A stretch of DNA of 48,494 bases from a virus. The translations under genes and the position numbers were made by a program. Numbering within the stretch: the first letter of the stretch is position 1; every line of letters starts with the position of its first letter. The notes under the pieces are model-generated. The model was not told the origin of the DNA. It ran no database searches and was given only the letters and a program-made list of their open reading frames with translations. Positions 8,518 through 19,200 of this stretch are shown piece after piece. The stretch is taken from positions 1-48,494 of the IMG/VR virus record IMGVR_UViG_3300044732_000823, one strand, 5' to 3'.

Positions 8518-11500
8518 TTATAACATCTCCCTTAATTCAACGTTCATAGAAATATCATCTGGTGTGGCGGAATAAGAAATTCTAGATAGTACATATGTCT
8601 TATCTCCATCCTCATCAACACAGTATCCTCTAGCCTTATAGAATACCTTTATCTTATCTCCAAGTTGAAGAAGTGGGTTTGGAAAAATTTCTGCAGAAAT
8701 AATAGTCTTTTCTTTAGATGCTTTTTTAGCAACCCAGTTTGCTAGTTTTCTTGCCATTTCTACTCCTGAAATATAGCTTCCAGAAATATTATAAGACTGC
8801 TCGCCGTATAAACGCTTGTTAATTTCAAGCTCCTGATTCTTTCTTTCTTCTATATCTAAAGAATTAATATAATCGTCAATGGCTACGGTTCCACCACCAA
8901 GTTTATCCAACAAAATTCCAGAAATGTATACAGGGATAGAGCTTTCAGAGTCAATTCTTACCGTTGCACCTGCTGTGCAATAAATCCAAAATTCTCCTCC
9001 AAATGAAGTATATTTAAAGTTTTTAACAATGTAGTCTGGCACTACTCTTCCTAACTCAATCAAAGAAGCAGAAAAAGTTGGGAATGGGAATCGAGCTTCA
9101 ATTTTTCTAACTTCTCTCACAAGGCATCCAAAGTCTTCGTAAAAAATTTGATAGTTGGTTCCTAAAATTTGTCTAGCTGAAGAGCTAAAGATTCCACGGT
9201 CAATTGCTTGATCAAAACCATACGGTTCTGGTGCAGAAAGAATTGGATCTGTTACAGAAACATTTATTCCATTTGGAATTGCTGTTGCATAAAAATACTC
9301 AAAAATTGCAGCGGAGTCATCTCTTACAAACATTGACACATCTTGTCTTGGAGAAATATATCCAGACTCTCCAACCTTTGCATCATCAATTGCTGTAAAT
9401 ACTAAAACGTCTTCAAAGTAAATATCAAATGCTCTATAGGAAGCTGAGTCATATGTAACAATGTCTAAACTAAAAGTAGTTCTCCACCCATCAGGATTTC
9501 CTAGTGCTGCGTAGGCTGGCTGTGCAGACTCATTTCCAAACTTAGCAGCATTAACTCTTGCAAAGCCAACGCCAAGAAGTTGCGGAGTTCTATCTGTTCC
9601 TGTAACTTTATAAAATCTAATGTTGTTGCTGTCTGGTTTGTCTGCTTCAAACGCATCTCCAGAAGTAGAAACTTCAAGGAAGTATCCGTTAGTTCCTGTA
9701 GTGGTTGAAGAATTGTACATTCCAATTCCAGCAAATGTTGAATTTGATCCTGATTCTAAAATTCTTAATTTTGCTCCAATTCTTATTGGATTAAATCCTA
9801 TAGCTTTTTTAAATCCAGATAAAAATTGTTGACCTTGATCTCTAATAATAAGTTGGTCGCTAGGTGGCAAATTTGCAGTAGAGTCTGAAGTTGTATATGA
9901 AGGTGGTCCAATTATTTTTGCATATCCAGCATTTGCATAAAGATATTCATTGACAGCAGCATCTCCAGTTGAAACCTTGGTTTGTGTTAAAAGATTTATT
10001 GTAGCTTTTACATTTGCCCCTGGTTGAGTTGAAGAATATAGCTTTGTAGAAAATGAAGACCAAGTAATTGCTTCTGGGCTATTTGATGTTATATGGCTTG
10101 CTATTATTGTTCCATCAAAGCCTCTGCCAGTTTTAGTAACAACATATTTATAAGAATTATTAGATAAATCTGGGCTAGAAATTACTGACATTTGAATATC
10201 AACAATTAGACCCACTGGGATAAAGCTTGCTCCAGATGGAGCCTTTAAAATTGCTGTTAATTTTTCTTCTTCGGAAAAGTAAATAACTAGGTCAGTAGAA
10301 AACCCTCTTCTTGAAACCTTATATAGAATACCGTTATATTTAACTAACTCATCATCAATAGAAACATATCCGTTATATTTTCTTTGGAAGGATGACGTTA
10401 AATGATCTTCTTGAATAAAAATTGTTAAATCATTTTTTTGAGTATCAGTTAAGCTATCATACGCCTCTCTGATGGCATCCTGCTCTGTTTGTGCGTCATA
10501 TCCACTTGTGTTAAAATAACTTAATCCATCTGAGGCATTTAAATTTTTCTGTAGTGCTCCAACAGCAAGCCAAGCATCTAAGTCTGTGTTAGAGGGCTGC
10601 CAGACGATATGAGGCACATATGAAAGGTTTCTATTTAAGTTAACCTCACTATATCCATTTTCTTTTACAGTATTAAGAATGTCTATATTTCCATCTTTCT
10701 TAAGAGACTCTTTGACAAGATTTATAGGCTTCTTTTCCATGCCCAAATGATCATACGCAACTTCTCCTGCAGTAATTGGAGGGACAATTGTATCCTCAAA
10801 GCTTTCGATATTGCTTGTATATTTATCATTTAAGAAAAGATACTCGCTATCTCCTGAATCTAATTCGCCAATATCTCCTACAAGCCAGTAGTCATATAGG
10901 TCTGTCTTGTTTGCAACCGCCTCTTTAGTCATTGCAACAAGATTATTAAAACTATCAAAGAATATGGATAGCTGGGCAGACCTTGCTATTTCGTTTAAAA
11001 CTTCTGCAACAGACTCTTCTTTTCTACATCTAAAGAAGTCCAAAGGAATATCTTCATATTCATAAGCCAGCTCCTCTTTACTTTTAACAAAGCTAAATCT
11101 ATTATATCCAGCATTGTCTAAAAGAATTTTAATAATTGCAGATACTTTAATTCCATTTCTTGCAGCAAGTAGCATGTCAGGTGCTGGTTTATCTTTTAAG
11201 AAACGCATGGAGTCTTCTAGGGATACAGAGACTTTCCAGTTAGATTCTTCATCCCAGCTTTCTGCATATAAAACCTTTACTGGAACAAACTTTTGAATTT
11301 GACCAGAAGTAATAACATTTAGAATTGTAAACTTAACATTTGGCTTTAATAGGTCGTCAAGAATTGAGTCAACATTTTTATTGCTAATTAAATTATCTTC
11401 ATTAAATAAGTCTATAGATCCTGTAGATGAAACAATAGATCCTACTGGCAATCCAAGAGAAGCATCTCCAATAGTAGTGTCAACAGAAAATGCTTCTGTA

Positions 11501-12705
11501 TATCCAGTAAAATCTACAACCATTCTTGGAGATATTTCAATAATGTCTAGTGTTGCGTTTTCCTTTGACATTGTTTGTGCGGAAAATCTGATGCCAGTTA
11601 TTAGTTCTACATCTAGTCCAGATACTCCATCGGTTGGAATCTTAAATGATGACAAAGCGTTTTCTTCTTCAGCTCCACCAGCAAGAGACCATGCAACTGT
11701 GCCACTAACCTTTTTACCAGTAATTCTAACAATGCCATCAGATAATGATGGTGTGTCTATAAAATTAATACCTGCAACGGCACTAAGGTTTCCTGTTAAA
11801 TTTTTGTCAAGAGTAACTAATCCATCAACTCCGACAGACTCTACATATGTTTCAGTTGGTATGTTTGCGGTTGATCCTGATTGAACAACTCTCATTCCAA
11901 CATAAATTCCTGAACTATCCGTTAGGGTTATGTTTTTAGATCCACTAGTTCCAGATACGGTTTTTAATTTTGCTGCAGCCAATCTTGTGTCATCATTTTC
12001 AAAATATACAGTTGACCAAGTTGTGCTTCCAGATTTTAAAACTTGTATTGTAAAGTCTTTAGCGTAACCATTTACAGTCTGCGTTTTAACAACAATTTTA
12101 TTTGTTTTTAAAACTCCATCATAAACAACAAAGGCATTGTTTCCCTTCATTGTAAAATCACTTCCAGACCTTCCAATTAGTTCATGAGTGATTGCTGGGG
12201 AAACACTTGAATTTGGTTTGCAATATCTAAAAGAATTCCAGTACTTAAATCCCTGATTGTTTGAAAGAGGATAAAGTCTAACTGGGGACTGCAAAATATT
12301 GTAAGACTTAACTGTTTTAGAATCTTCAATAATTGTTGTAGAGGTCTGGGACCCAATTCCATAAATAATTCCTGGATCTGGTCTGTCCACTTCAATAACA
12401 TTGTATAAGCTACAAAGATCTTTTCTTTCCTTATTTTCTTTTGGAATTTGAGTGCTATCTACAGATACTGTATTGTAAAGATTGCCATTATCCCATCCAC
12501 CTAAATCCGTTGTAACAAATGTTTTTGAATATGTTGGGTCGCTAGAACCGCTTGATTTAGCATCAATGTATATTGGATAAGAACCAATATAGTTAATTTT
12601 ATAATAGGAGTTGTGGTTCCACTCTGCTAAAATTTTATGCTTAGAAGATACAGTGGATCCTTTTTTGTAAATGGAATCTATTGTTGTTAATCCTGTAGTT
12701 AACAT
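8518..12705 (-). CDS. Giant tail-tip (hub-like) minor tail protein (1395 aa)
   Basis: Located two genes after the tape measure, the position of the tail-tip/hub protein in siphoviruses. Residues about 400-620 (SLEDSMRFLKDKPAPDML ... YNRFSF ... SVAEVLNEIARSAQLSIFFD) resemble the phage tail-hub segment in which the protein builds a local basis before the receptor-binding part. The far C-terminus (LLQLGDKIKVFYKARGY ... TYVLSRISYSATPDDISM) matches the usual end of such proteins, a small beta domain describing orientation and integrals. A long central region (about 850-1150) is beta-rich and may be a carbohydrate-binding insertion. ATG at 12705 overlaps the preceding gene's stop. Family assignment is by pattern and position, not by a database search. 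Confidence 0.7.
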   Translation of the reverse strand: MLTTGLTTIDSIYKKGSTVSSKHKILAEWNHNSYYKINYIGSYPIYIDAKSSGSSDPTYSKTFVTTDLGGWDNGNLYNTVSVDSTQIPKENKERKDLCSLYNVIEVDRPDPGIIYGIGSQTSTTIIEDSKTVKSYNILQSPVRLYPLSNNQGFKYWNSFRYCKPNSSVSPAITHELIGRSGSDFTMKGNNAFVVYDGVLKTNKIVVKTQTVNGYAKDFTIQVLKSGSTTWSTVYFENDDTRLAAAKLKTVSGTSGSKNITLTDSSGIYVGMRVVQSGSTANIPTETYVESVGVDGLVTLDKNLTGNLSAVAGINFIDTPSLSDGIVRITGKKVSGTVAWSLAGGAEEENALSSFKIPTDGVSGLDVELITGIRFSAQTMSKENATLDIIEISPRMVVDFTGYTEAFSVDTTIGDASLGLPVGSIVSSTGSIDLFNEDNLISNKNVDSILDDLLKPNVKFTILNVITSGQIQKFVPVKVLYAESWDEESNWKVSVSLEDSMRFLKDKPAPDMLLAARNGIKVSAIIKILLDNAGYNRFSFVKSKEELAYEYEDIPLDFFRCRKEESVAEVLNEIARSAQLSIFFDSFNNLVAMTKEAVANKTDLYDYWLVGDIGELDSGDSEYLFLNDKYTSNIESFEDTIVPPITAGEVAYDHLGMEKKPINLVKESLKKDGNIDILNTVKENGYSEVNLNRNLSYVPHIVWQPSNTDLDAWLAVGALQKNLNASDGLSYFNTSGYDAQTEQDAIREAYDSLTDTQKNDLTIFIQEDHLTSSFQRKYNGYVSIDDELVKYNGILYKVSRRGFSTDLVIYFSEEEKLTAILKAPSGASFIPVGLIVDIQMSVISSPDLSNNSYKYVVTKTGRGFDGTIIASHITSNSPEAITWSSFSTKLYSSTQPGANVKATINLLTQTKVSTGDAAVNEYLYANAGYAKIIGPPSYTTSDSTANLPPSDQLIIRDQGQQFLSGFKKAIGFNPIRIGAKLRILESGSNSTFAGIGMYNSSTTTGTNGYFLEVSTSGDAFEADKPDSNNIRFYKVTGTDRTPQLLGVGFARVNAAKFGNESAQPAYAALGNPDGWRTTFSLDIVTYDSASYRAFDIYFEDVLVFTAIDDAKVGESGYISPRQDVSMFVRDDSAAIFEYFYATAIPNGINVSVTDPILSAPEPYGFDQAIDRGIFSSSARQILGTNYQIFYEDFGCLVREVRKIEARFPFPTFSASLIELGRVVPDYIVKNFKYTSFGGEFWIYCTAGATVRIDSESSIPVYISGILLDKLGGGTVAIDDYINSLDIEERKNQELEINKRLYGEQSYNISGSYISGVEMARKLANWVAKKASKEKTIISAEIFPNPLLQLGDKIKVFYKARGYCVDEDGDKTYVLSRISYSATPDDISMNVELREML

Positions 12706-13253
12706 TACACTTCCACCAGGCTAATAGACACATCCCACAAATCATTATGTTGTCCTCTTTTTACAATAGAAAAATCAAAATCATCAAAGAAAACATTATA
12801 CTTTTCAACATTGTTTACTGAGTTTCCTGATACAGATGCATCATATACTAATAGCATCCAAAAATCTGAAAAGTTTGCTTCATACCAAGCCTTAATATCT
12901 TGACCTGCACCAAAGCCATCTGAAGTAATTTTATTTGAAAGACCATCTGGACTTGCTGGAGTTGGTCTAGTTTTTCTAGACGGAAGGGATTCCCAAGAAG
13001 TGCTAAAAGTCATTTTATCTGCAATGTGAACAGAACGCATTGTTCCATCAATCATTCTTCTTTTAGACTCAAGTCTTTGTGGGGTTACAGAGAGAGCGGA
13101 CCTGTTGTCATCTGTTAAGTAAAGCACTTGTCCAGAACCAAAGTCCCATCTTCCTGTTGGCGTTCCACTAGATAGCTCTGCTGTTGGATTAGATGTAGAT
13201 AATATAATAAGAGAAGGCTTACTAAAAGTTTTATCTAAATATGCTTGTGCCAC
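12705..13253 (-). CDS. Distal tail-like protein (182 aa)
   Basis: The gene directly after the tape measure and before the tail-tip protein, where the distal tail protein is found in siphoviruses. It is a beta-rich protein (TGRWDFGSGQVLYL; RRMIDGTMRSVHIADKMTFS; DFWMLLVYD; DLWDVSISLVEV at the end) with the size expected of the N-terminal ring domain of distal tail proteins. It starts with GTG at 13253 in a TAGTG overlap with the tape-measure stop. Function by context; no motif alone proves it. Confidence 0.6.
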   Translation of the reverse strand: MAQAYLDKTFSKPSLIILSTSNPTAELSSGTPTGRWDFGSGQVLYLTDDNRSALSVTPQRLESKRRMIDGTMRSVHIADKMTFSTSWESLPSRKTRPTPASPDGLSNKITSDGFGAGQDIKAWYEANFSDFWMLLVYDASVSGNSVNNVEKYNVFFDDFDFSIVKRGQHNDLWDVSISLVEV

Positions 13254-16200
13254 TAGCTAGTCCTCCCAAAACTTCTTCTATCTTCTTCTCTGCTAATAGC
13301 AGTAACAATTTTTTGTGCAATCTTATTTGGATCCATTGAAGGACCAGATGCATCAACGCTGATGTTGTAGGTGTTACTGCTAGATACCATTGTACCACTA
13401 TCTATTGGAGAAACACCAGATGCTGATGGCATTCCAAATTTTAATTCTCCAATTCCATCTTTTAATTGTTGTGTAAGTGGCTTAGTTAAAACAAGCTCTC
13501 CCTTATGTAGATTAGCAAGACCATCAGACATTGTTTCTCCACCAATTCTCATTCCTGGAGGATTAAATCCATTCTTAAGTGCTGACCATTCAAAGTGTAG
13601 GTGAGGACCTGTGGAATTTCCAGTGTTTCCAGTCTCACCAATGAAGTCTCCAGCATTAACAGTTCCTCCTTGACCATGTGAATCTAAGTGAGCATATAGG
13701 GATTCTGTTCCGTCAGCATGTTTGATTGTTACATACTTTCCGAAGGAACTATTTCCTTTATTAAGATTTGATGCAGTTCCTCCTGCCATTGCATAAACAC
13801 CAGTTCCAGTTGGAGTAGCGTAGTCAATTGCAGTGCCGTATCTTGCACTGTGAGGGTTTCCACTTGGGTAAGTTCCTCTTGCAGATACTTTGTAGGTTCC
13901 ACGAAGAATTCTTGCAACTTTTCCAAGTTGTTCTGGAATAGATGTTGTCTTTCCAGTTCCTCCACCATCTGAATTTTCTGGCTCTTCATTCATTGCACTT
14001 GCTGCTGCTTTTACTAAAGCATTTGCTGAAGTAATTGCACTAACTGCAGTTTTAACTCCACCTGCAAAAGCTGCTGCTGCTGTAATTGCCTCTCCTCCAC
14101 CAACACGATATCCCTCAGTAGTGCTAGTTCTTGTAATCATGCCTCCAGTTCCAGCATTAATTCTGTCTAGTGTATCTTTTCCAATTCTTTTAACTGAGTC
14201 AGCCTTAACAACGTATTCTCCATTTGAAAGTTGAGCAGAAATTGAGTCTGATGTTCCAGTACCTGGACCGCTAACATATCCACCCTTTGCAAATCTATCC
14301 GATGCCTTTACTCCACTTCCTCCATTTTTAGGTAAAGATTTTTGAACCAAAGTTTTTAGGTCTGTTGGATCTACACCAAACTCTTCTGCAGATTTTTGCA
14401 CTTCTGCATCAAAGACGGATTGGAAGTTATTTCCAAATGATGTTGCAAGGTCATTCATAATATTTTTTGAGTGTGCTGGCATATTTGCAGCAACGTTTGA
14501 TATTGCTTCAGCATACTTAGTTAAATCTTTTCCAAGCTTGTCTCCAACTGGAGTGTTTATAAATTCTTGAAGTGCAGCCTTAGAATCATCAAATGCTTTA
14601 ATTTCTGCAGACTTATTTGTTTGAATTTGTATTGCTTCTTTTTGAAGAGCAGCCATTCTGTTTTCATGACGCTCTCCTTCTTTATCCATAAGCTCTTGAT
14701 TCTTTTCAAGTTGGTCTTGAAGTGTTCCAACTTCTGCATCTGCTTTTTCTTTAATTGCATCTATTGTTTTTTCAATGTCTGTAACTCTTGCATCTGTAAG
14801 ATCTTCAATTTTTTTAATTTCTTCTTCTTGAGCATTTGACTGAGCAGCTGAAGCCATTTCATCTCTTGCTTGCAAGAATCCAATAACGTCTCCACTTGCA
14901 AGGGCACCAAGTCCACCCAAAGCTGTTTGTTGCTGGCTAGCTAAGAAAGAAGACTCGTCTTTTTGTGACTGAAGTGCCTTTAAGTATTTATCAGAACTTT
15001 CCTCAATTGCATCAATTTCTTTTTCTTTTGTTTTAATCTGTTCGTCTGCAGCTTTTTGAATTCCCTTAATTTCTTTTTGAATAGCCTTATTTCGTTTTTC
15101 TATATTTTTTTGGAAATTTTTTGTACGCTCTTCTTCTGATGCTTGGGCATTTTCATTGTTTACTGCAAGTTGATCAAAGTATGCGGTTCTTACTTGAATT
15201 TCTTTATCAATCTCATCTATTACACGTTGAGCATCTGCAATTGCTCGTGTATTAGTTGAAGCAAGTGCATCTGTAGATGCTAAAACAAGATATAGCTCTT
15301 CTGCTTTAGCTTTTGATACATCTAGGTCTTCAATAAATTTTGACAAATCAATTTGTGCTGCTGTTGCTTGCACCAATGCTGCTTTTAATCTAGTATCTTC
15401 TAGACTATCTCCTAAATTATTAATTGTGTCATAGACTTCATCACCTTCTTTAAAGCCCATACCTTCTAGCTGTGTTGAAAAAGATTTATTTAAGGTGTCT
15501 GAAATATCTTTATCTGATAGCCCCTTAGATGCACCTTCTTTATATGCAGCAGCAATGCCATCTTCAATAATTTTAAATCCTTCACTTAAATCTGATGATG
15601 TAAGACCAGCCTTTATTAATTCTCCAAATCTACCTTCAGCATTTGCTAACTCAGTGTCCCATATGGTGCTGTTATCTCCAAATAAAGACCCAATATTACT
15701 TGTAAATGATTCTCCAATTGCTGCGGTTGCTTGCTCTGGTGTTGTAATTCCATTTATCTGACTGCTAACACGAGTAAGCCCTCCCATTTGACCACTAGCT
15801 TGTGCTAAAACAGAAAGAACTTCTTTGGCTTGCTCTGGATTAAATCCTTGCTGCAACATTTTTCCATATTGTCCAAGGAATATTGAAGCTGGATCACTAG
15901 ATTCTTTAAGTTGCTCAACAAGTTTTTTATTTTCTTCTTGTTCTAAAATTGCTTTCTTTAATTCTGGATCTACAGTAACTGCTGCTCCTGCAGCTGCAAA
16001 TCCCATATCTTTTGCAATTTTTGCATTTTCCAACATTGCTGAATTAATAGTTTTAAGTTCAATTCCATAATACTCTGCAGCTTTTGTTTGCTCTGCAAAT
16101 AAAGATGCACCTTCTTTACGAGCATTATTAATTGCTTTTTGATATGCAACGAAGGCAGCAGTTCCAAGAGCAATTGCTGCAACTAGAGCAATTCCAACTG

Positions 16201-19200
16201 GACCACCCAAAAGACCCACTGTTGATAGAGCACCTCTAGCAAGAGCAGCACCCTTGCCAGCTCCTCCAGCTTTAGTTGCTACTGCACCCATAACCCTTCC
16301 AGCACCAACCTGTTGTTTTGCCTGTGCAATACCAGCCTCCCTACTTAAAGAACGACCAGCACCTTCCATTCCTACTGGAATTCTTTGTGGTGCAACACCA
16401 CGATATGCCATAGATGCATTTTTTAAGTTTCTGGCTTTAGCACCCATTCCCATGCCTCCGCCACCAATTCCACGAACCTGTGCAATTGTAGCAAATGCAG
16501 AAATTGCAGATGATGCAATAAGAAGATTATTTGTAAGACCATTAAGTGCCTCATTAGTTCCAGTAATTGCAGGAAGTGTAAATGCTGCAGTCATAGCTAA
16601 ACCGCCAATAGCACCTGCCTTTTGTCCTCTAATGGCTTTCTTTTGAGCCTTAATATCTTGCCCATCTCTAATTCCATCTTCAGCCATTTTTGCATCTACA
16701 TAATCAGTAACCGCTAGGGTTTCATTACTTGCAACATTAACTACTCCACCCTTTGTCTTTGCTCTTCTTGTAGGAGGATGATTTTCTCTTTGTTGCTTGG
16801 TTGGGCTTCCACCAGTTACTTTTCTTGGAGATTTAGGGACTCCAGTTTTTCTGGCATATGGTGTATCGTTTTCTTTCATTTCTCCAGTTATTGGATCTTG
16901 TATTTTGTCTGCCTTTGATGCAATTGTTCCTTCTGGAGTGTATTTTAACAAAGCAGCTGCTGCAGCCCAAGACCTTGCACCAGTAGAAACTTTATTATTT
17001 CTAGAGGCAATCCCCATAGCATTTAAAAACATCTCTCTTTGCTTACCAGATATTGGATGTTTTCCATTTAAAATTTCTTCTATATATTTTCTTTTTTCAG
17101 CTACTGGAACACCCTTTAGTTCCGAAGCAGCCTGAGTTAAAGCTTTTTCAAATTCAATTTTATTTCTTTCACGCATTAAATACTGAAGACCTATATTTTC
17201 TGCAGCAGGTATCCAAGCCGTGTTTGTCATTCTGTATATTTTCTGTCCAGTTATTGGATCAATTTCTGGAGTTAAGTGAGTGGCGTTTATTTTTGCCATT
17301 TGTGCAACAAGTCTATCACTTATACCAAGAGATTTTTGATTCTTTTTTAATTCTTTAAAAGCAGCATCTTCTTTTTCTGAAACTTTTTGTTTTTTTCTTT
17401 CTGCTTGAATTTCTGAAGGAGCTCCCAAGGAATCAGGTCTTTGTCTTGATGGTCTTGCTCTGCTAACTCCAGAATCAAGTACCCATTGTTTAGCTGGCTC
17501 ACCAAGAACGGCTCTTGTATTATATTTTTTACCTTGCTTGTCAAGAGCTTCTAACTCTGCAGTTAGTGATGCAATAAATTTTTTAAATTCAGAAGGACTA
17601 TCTTTATACTTATCCATTCCTCTTAAAACAAATGATTCAAGTGCTTGAGCTTTTTGATCACTAACTGAATTTTTTCTAATTCTTAAAATAGTTTTATTTG
17701 CAAGCTTTTCTGTACTTCCACCTTTTTGAAGTCTAATAAAATCAGTAAGGTTTGATCCTGGTCCAGAATGACCACCCTTTTGGAATCTTGGTGATCTATT
17801 AAAATTAATGTCTTCTAGAAGTGGACCATATTTTGCTGCAGCTTTTTTATTTACTACAAACTCTCCAGGCTCAAGAAGTGCTGGTACCTTATCTCCATCT
17901 CCACTTCCAGGAACATAAGGTTGACCACCTTCTGCAAGTTTTGCTTTCTTACCACCCTTTGGTCCTCTTCCAGAAGTTTTTGTTCCAGGTACAAATAATT
18001 GACCACTTAATGTAACTTCTTCTCTTAAATTTGCAAGATATGCTTCCATAGCTATATTTAACTTATCAAGGGACGATCTTTGATTATTGTATCCACTTGT
18101 AAGTACGTCTGAAGCCTTGGATGCTGCAAGCTGTGTGTCGTCTAACATTTCAAATTTTTCTGTCCTTAGTCCTGCAAGTGCAGCACCAAGCTTAGTAATA
18201 GACATTGCAGACTTAGTTATGTATCCAAGAAAGTTTCCAAATACACCAGCAAGCATAATCAAAGGACCTGCAACTAGTGTAAATCCTGTTGCAACCTTTA
18301 AAAAGCTTTTAACTGGTCCTGGTAGATTACTTGCATACTCAACAAGCATTTGAATAAGATTTGCTGTTTTTTCAAGGAATGGTATAACGGAATCTGTAAG
18401 AACTTGACCAACTGGGATCAGAGAAGCCTTAATAGCCTCCATGGATCTTTGGAAACGCATTGAAGAAGACTCTGTAAGAGTTCTAATTTCACCATTTGCA
18501 ATCTTTGCAAGATCTTGTGAAGAGGCTCCCATAAGTTTTAGTACTTCTACGGTCTGTGATCCTGAAGCATTTAAGTTATCAAATAATGCAGAAATTCTTG
18601 CAAACTGATACTTACCAAAAAGCTGTTCAATAATTTGTGCTTTTGCAAATTCATCCAGTCCAGACAATGCTTCTTGAAAAGCCATAATTGTTGGCATAAG
18701 CTTTCCCTTATTTGCTTTTACAATTCCGTCAAGATCAATTCCGTATTGCTTTGCTGTCTCTGATGCCTGTCTTGTTGGGTTGATAAGGGAGGCGAGACCA
18801 GACTTGATAGCATTTGCACCTTCGGCTGCATTCACGCCTCCCTCTTTCATTGCTACGAGTAGAACCGCTAAGTCTTTAACGTCTCCACCAAGAGAATTAA
18901 TAACTGGACCAACACGAGGTATTGCTTCAGTTAAGTCTTGGAGTGATGCGGATGTTTGGTTTTCAACAGCGTTAAGGAAGTTAATTGATTCTGCTAACTC
19001 AGTTGTACTCATATTAAAAGCACCTTGAAGTGCGAGGGTTGCCTTCATTGCTTCTTGTCTATCAACCTCACCAAGTACGGCTAGGCGTGTTGTCTGTGCA
19101 ACTGAGTCTAAAAGTTTTTGTCCTTCTAGTCCAGTTGCTGCTAAGTCTGCTGCCAGACCTGCTGTTTCTTTTGCTGCAATACCATATTTACCAGCAAAGT

